NCBI GenBank assembly: GCA_030593165.1
Contig: JAUVHR010000003.1
Location: 1-35,620, forward strand
Direction: 5' to 3'
Source: Candidatus Thorarchaeota archaeon
GTDB lineage: Archaea > Asgardarchaeota > Thorarchaeia > Thorarchaeales > Thorarchaeaceae
DNA: 35,620 nt
Positions 32,217 to 35,620 of this stretch are shown here, one piece after another; position 1 is the first letter of the stretch; each line of letters opens with the position of its first letter. The notes under the pieces were generated by a model, which was given only the letters and a program-made list of their open reading frames with translations, had not been told where the DNA came from and did no database searches. The translations under genes were made by a program, and so were the position numbers.

Positions 32217-32707
32217 CCGAGTGGTATTTAGAGCCTAATGTGACCAGACTCAGCGGAAAGCCTTGTAGAACGAATAAAAGGCTTATGGCGTGTATCTGGG
32301 CGTAGCATTCGATGTTGGGGTGTTGTGTGTTTCTTCGTATTATGTCATCAATGGTTGCTAATAAAGAGCCACTTCTCTAAAGACCATTATTTGTCCGATT
32401 AGCAATCAGATAGCAGAATAATCGGTCAGAAGTGAAACTCTTACTTCCGATGAGAACTCGCAGTCCGGGGAGTTATTAGATTATGTGACTAATAAAATGA
32501 TATCGAGCAATGCATACCCCGGCTCCAGACCCGACGAACCTTGGTAATATGGGTCCAAGTAATCTAGTTGATTCAATCAATGATTACTGAATCAGAGCCA
32601 CAAAAACGAACAGATGATGTGGGAAGATGGTAGCGATATCTCTTCCCGCGGAATCCGAATCCGTCTTGTTTTGTCACCCAATCTAGTTGGCAAGAACCAT
32701 CCAATGT

Positions 32708-33640
32708 CTATTGTCTATTCAATGCTGCAAGTACAATCAGTGGGAATAATACGGTCGCGTCCCCAATGACTGTTTCGAAGTTTGCGTCGGTCTGAACCTT
32801 TTGCCAAGAAACACCTTCTTTCAGAGGGGCTCCTCCCACACTCCCACCTTCTGGGCGATCAAGCGTGATTTGCACTGCCAAATCGAGCCCACCGCGAAGA
32901 ATCGTACTGCCCATGGTGAAATGTTTTGTCAAGCCGCCCCCAAGCATAATGGCACCTGTCTTCTTGGTTTCAGTGATAATCTGACCGAGTATCCTCAGAT
33001 CCTTCACGAAATCAAGTGAGAGCTTCTGTGTGGTACTATAGGTGTACATATGAAAACCAAGCATCGAGTCCATCAGTCCAGGAGAGAATATGGGAACCTC
33101 ATTGAGAGCCGCTTGTCGGACAATTGAAATATCATCCTTTAGGGTGTGGCCAAGTGCAGCGATAAACTCGCAGGGAGAAAGACTTACCCGTTCATCTTCC
33201 GAAAGAGAATCTAGAAACTCGTAAATCTTCTTCTCGAATGTTTCAAAGTCCTTCTCGTATACGAAGATATCAGCTATGCGACCCATGCCCTTTTGCCGCA
33301 GTTCAGGGTCACTGAAACCGCTAGGCACCCTATAGTGCCCACCACCGTATGATTCGATAAGGTCATGAACGATATTCGCCCCACTCGTGACTATCGCATC
33401 TATATGACCATGTTTTACCAAGTCACTGACAACTTTACGGAGACCGCCTGGAACCATTGGTCCGGACATTGCCAGAAACGTGAAATAGTCAGAATCCTCA
33501 AGCATCCTCTTGAAGATTGCAGATGCGCGCCCCAATCTCCCCGCACCAAGGACACCCACACTGTGCATAGAATCTACGAACTTCGAAACTGTCATGTCAG
33601 GGATAAGATCTGTGTGTTTTACTCGGTCCACTACGACCAC
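32708..33640 (-). CDS. dys: Deoxyhypusine synthase
   Basis: TSGANIVHDLIES, GGGLTKHF, SWQKVQTDANFETVIGDATVLFPLI; GTG start. Confidence 0.95.
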   Translation of the reverse strand: MVVVDRVKHTDLIPDMTVSKFVDSMHSVGVLGAGRLGRASAIFKRMLEDSDYFTFLAMSGPMVPGGLRKVVSDLVKHGHIDAIVTSGANIVHDLIESYGGGHYRVPSGFSDPELRQKGMGRIADIFVYEKDFETFEKKIYEFLDSLSEDERVSLSPCEFIAALGHTLKDDISIVRQAALNEVPIFSPGLMDSMLGFHMYTYSTTQKLSLDFVKDLRILGQIITETKKTGAIMLGGGLTKHFTMGSTILRGGLDLAVQITLDRPEGGSVGGAPLKEGVSWQKVQTDANFETVIGDATVLFPLIVLAALNRQ

Positions 33641-33694
33641 CCATGCGGATGGCTGCTCGTGCGTTAGATAAGTTATTGCATGTAGAAAGTAGAG

Positions 33695-33738
33695 CGTGGA
33701 CCCGAGTCCATTCCGGGAGGGCCTGACTCGAGTCCACG
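33695..33738. repeat. Long inverted repeat upstream of deoxyhypusine synthase
   Basis: CGTGGACCCGAGTC (33695-33708) versus GACTCGAGTCCACG (33725-33738): 13 of 14 positions complementary, 16-nt spacer. Confidence 0.75.
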
Positions 33739-33962
33739 TTAGTCACATGACTTGATCCTGTCTATGCAATGAACAACAATCTAGATTTCCATCAGCTCAT
33801 ATGGGTTCAAGCAGAGAAGAATGTACAGGAGAGCAGTCCGAAAGTATTCTCATAGGAAAATCCAGAAAAGGCAGGCGCCCAGAGGGATAATCCATAGTGA
33901 TTAGAGCCTAGTATCGAATGGGCCAGTGCGTCGTTCGGGTCCGGTTGGAGTTCATTCAGCAA

Positions 33963-33973
33963 GTCTTATATTC
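33963..33973 (+). promoter_or_regulatory. TATA-like promoter element upstream of rpl35ae
   Basis: TCTTATATTC about 50 nt before the L35ae ATG. Confidence 0.35.
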
Positions 33974-34018
33974 TAACGCTAGGGCGTCAACGAGAATCCA
34001 CTGGATGAGGAATCCCCA

Positions 34019-34303
34019 ATGTCAAAGAAAGACATCTTGAAGGGCCGAAAGGGCGTCGTAACAAGTTATCGTAGAGGAAAACATCTACAGCATCCAAATC
34101 AGGTCCTTCTCATTTTTGACGGTATTGAATCCAGATCTGAGGCTGCTCCACTCGTTAGTAGACAGGTGAAGTGGACCTCGGAAGATGGTAGAGAAGTCCT
34201 AGGCAAGGTAATTGGGGTTCATGGGAACAGTGGAGCCGTCCGAGCCAAGTTCAGAACCAACCTGCCCGGTCAGGCGATTGGTACTCCGGTCGTTTTGACC
34301 TAG
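34019..34303 (+). CDS. rpl35ae: 50S ribosomal protein L35ae
   Basis: 94 aa; HPNQVLLIFDGIESRSEAAPLVSRQVKWTSEDGREVLGKVIGVHGNSGAVRAKFRTNLPGQAIG. Confidence 0.93.
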   Translation: MSKKDILKGRKGVVTSYRRGKHLQHPNQVLLIFDGIESRSEAAPLVSRQVKWTSEDGREVLGKVIGVHGNSGAVRAKFRTNLPGQAIGTPVVLT

Positions 34304-34322
34304 AACCAACTTTTATCAACGA

Positions 34323-34352
34323 ATCATCGGAAGTTCACATGGCTCCGATGAT
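34323..34352 (+). terminator. Hairpin downstream of rpl35ae (terminator or 3' stabilising stem)
   Basis: Perfect 9-bp inverted repeat ATCATCGGA / TCCGATGAT with a 12-nt loop, 20 nt after the L35ae stop. Confidence 0.4.
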
Positions 34353-34384
34353 GTAGATGGCTATCTGAGGGTTCTCGAACCCAG

Positions 34385-34449
34385 CGACGAGTCATAGTTA
34401 GACTGAGGAGCCGCCTAATGCGCACCCGCATCCTTAGAGGACTCGGTCG
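34385..34449 (+). promoter_or_regulatory. Candidate structured mRNA leader sequestering the ribosome-binding site of the downstream membrane-protein gene
   Basis: CGACGAGTC (34385-34393) pairs with GACTCGGTCG (34440-34449; 9 bp, one bulged G); inside, CTGAGG (34403-34408) pairs with CCTTAG (34432-34437) and ATGCG (34418-34422) with CGCAT (34427-34431). Confidence 0.5.
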
Positions 34450-34995
34450 ATGATTGAATTGTTCATCTATTTTGCAGTGTATCTACTAGCAGGGTTAACA
34501 TTGAAGGCGGGTGATGACTTGCTTGATGTACTAGATAGACCGAGTCAGGCCTGGATTCCACTAACCCTGTCAGGCTTCATGTTTGGTTTGTTGATGGCCT
34601 ATTCTCAGTGGGACCTCGTCCTGCTGACCGCTATTATTATCGGGGTGCTGCTCTCAGGAAAAGTGAATCAGTCGCAATTCGTGGCAGGTTTCGTAATGAT
34701 CGGATTGGTTGTCATTCTCAGAGGATTACCAACTATCGATAATCCACTTGGTTGGCTCTCACTGCTGATTATGCTGTTCCTTGCTGCAATACTTGATGAG
34801 AGGGGCAATGATTGGACCGATTCACATGCAACTCCAAATGCAGCGAGGTTCTTTCAGTATAGATTAGTTCTCAAGGTTTCCGCTCTCCTTCTCGTCATTC
34901 CATGGCCAGAATTCCTGTTTAGCGCCCTAGGGCTCTGGGTGTTTGATTTTGGCTATGAACTAGCTGGCGCCATTGTCAAGAGAAGTGCTACATGA
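34450..34995 (+). CDS. Hypothetical polytopic membrane protein with acidic motifs (GDDLLD, DERGNDWTD)
   Basis: 181 aa, multiple hydrophobic segments; GAGG Shine-Dalgarno-like sequence 9 nt upstream. Confidence 0.7.
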   Translation: MIELFIYFAVYLLAGLTLKAGDDLLDVLDRPSQAWIPLTLSGFMFGLLMAYSQWDLVLLTAIIIGVLLSGKVNQSQFVAGFVMIGLVVILRGLPTIDNPLGWLSLLIMLFLAAILDERGNDWTDSHATPNAARFFQYRLVLKVSALLLVIPWPEFLFSALGLWVFDFGYELAGAIVKRSAT

Positions 34996-35620
34996 GATGC
35001 GGAAAGATAAGACTGCAGCAGACATCTACGAATATCGGATTCAATCCTTTGTTTCTTGCATAGTCGACCCCATCTTGACTGATTAGGGCTATTCCGTTTG
35101 CACCACAATCTATTGCTAGTTTGTCTGATTCTTTTTTGTGCTCGCCCTTTGGTCTGGCACAGCCTAGAAGAAGTGGCGTGTCACCAAACCCTAATCGGGC
35201 AACGGTCATCACACGTCCAACATCAATTGGCCTAGGGGGAGCAACAGTGGCCATGGGGGTTTTAGGTATAGGAGAGAGTACAATGATGACGACTCCTGCG
35301 GGAGAAACCTCTGCGATTATTTGCAGGGCTTCTAGCTCCCCACCAAGTTGACCGTAATTGAGACCAACAAGAATGTGAGGAACAGTCGGAATACCTGCGG
35401 CTTCTAGAATACGTAAGGAACTGCGCATCTTTGCTGGCCCGTCCTCGATGTGATAAACTCTGCTAGAAACCTCATTATCACCGATTATGTCCAACATTGC
35501 TGCATCAATTTGAGCATCCGCGAGTTGCCCAGCGGTTTCCTCGTCCACCAGTCCCGTGTGCACAACAACCTGCAGTCCTAGTTCAGCTTTGACTCGGGCA
35601 ATTGCATCTGTAAACCCCAC
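34988..35620 (-). CDS. BioB-like radical SAM protein, C-terminal portion (N-terminus outside window)
   Basis: 210 aa frame open at the window edge; GLQVVVHTGLVDEETAGQLADAQIDAAMLDIIGD..., TVPHILVGLNYG. Confidence 0.75.
   Translation of the reverse strand: MGFTDAIARVKAELGLQVVVHTGLVDEETAGQLADAQIDAAMLDIIGDNEVSSRVYHIEDGPAKMRSSLRILEAAGIPTVPHILVGLNYGQLGGELEALQIIAEVSPAGVVIIVLSPIPKTPMATVAPPRPIDVGRVMTVARLGFGDTPLLLGCARPKGEHKKESDKLAIDCGANGIALISQDGVDYARNKGLNPIFVDVCCSLIFPHLM

Noticed and set aside
31785-32231. 148-aa + strand ORF
   Set aside because: Antisense to rpl10e; shadow of a highly conserved gene.
34348-34406. Possible C/D-box sRNA (ATGATGT ... CTGA ... CTGA)
   Set aside because: C box has a mismatch, no convincing C' box, and box spacing is poor. 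The hairpins are a better explanation.

Overview
This is a gene-dense archaeal chromosomal window with about 40 protein-coding genes. I found no rRNA, tRNA, CRISPR array or IS element. The content is mostly informational: aIF2-beta, EF-1beta, RPA32-like OB protein, FEN1 with a C-terminal PIP box, Cdc48/VCP AAA ATPase, Hef helicase-nuclease, SRP54, TrmY, TrmJ, ribosomal proteins L10e and L35ae, and deoxyhypusine synthase. Metabolic genes include AOR, DeoC, a GlmU-like sugar-1-P nucleotidyltransferase, FAD synthase, a PAPS-reductase-family Fe-S protein, PyrI and A-type ATP synthase F/A/B. The gene set suggests an Asgard-type archaeon (Thorarchaeota-like); that is inference, not shown directly. 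I see no obvious large new defence or mobile system. The best second-look items are: (1) a nested RNA fold directly upstream of a membrane-protein gene (34385-34449) that would sequester its Shine-Dalgarno and end at the ATG; (2) two conserved genes (atpF and the PAPS-reductase-like gene) whose conserved N-termini lie upstream of any canonical in-frame start; (3) a 490-bp hairpin-rich gap between deoxyhypusine synthase and L10e; (4) a 14-bp inverted repeat just upstream of the deoxyhypusine synthase TATA-like element; (5) a DeoC with a CxxCP...CxxCP tail; (6) a split A-ATPase cluster with a uracil-DNA glycosylase and a membrane protein inserted between atpA and atpB.
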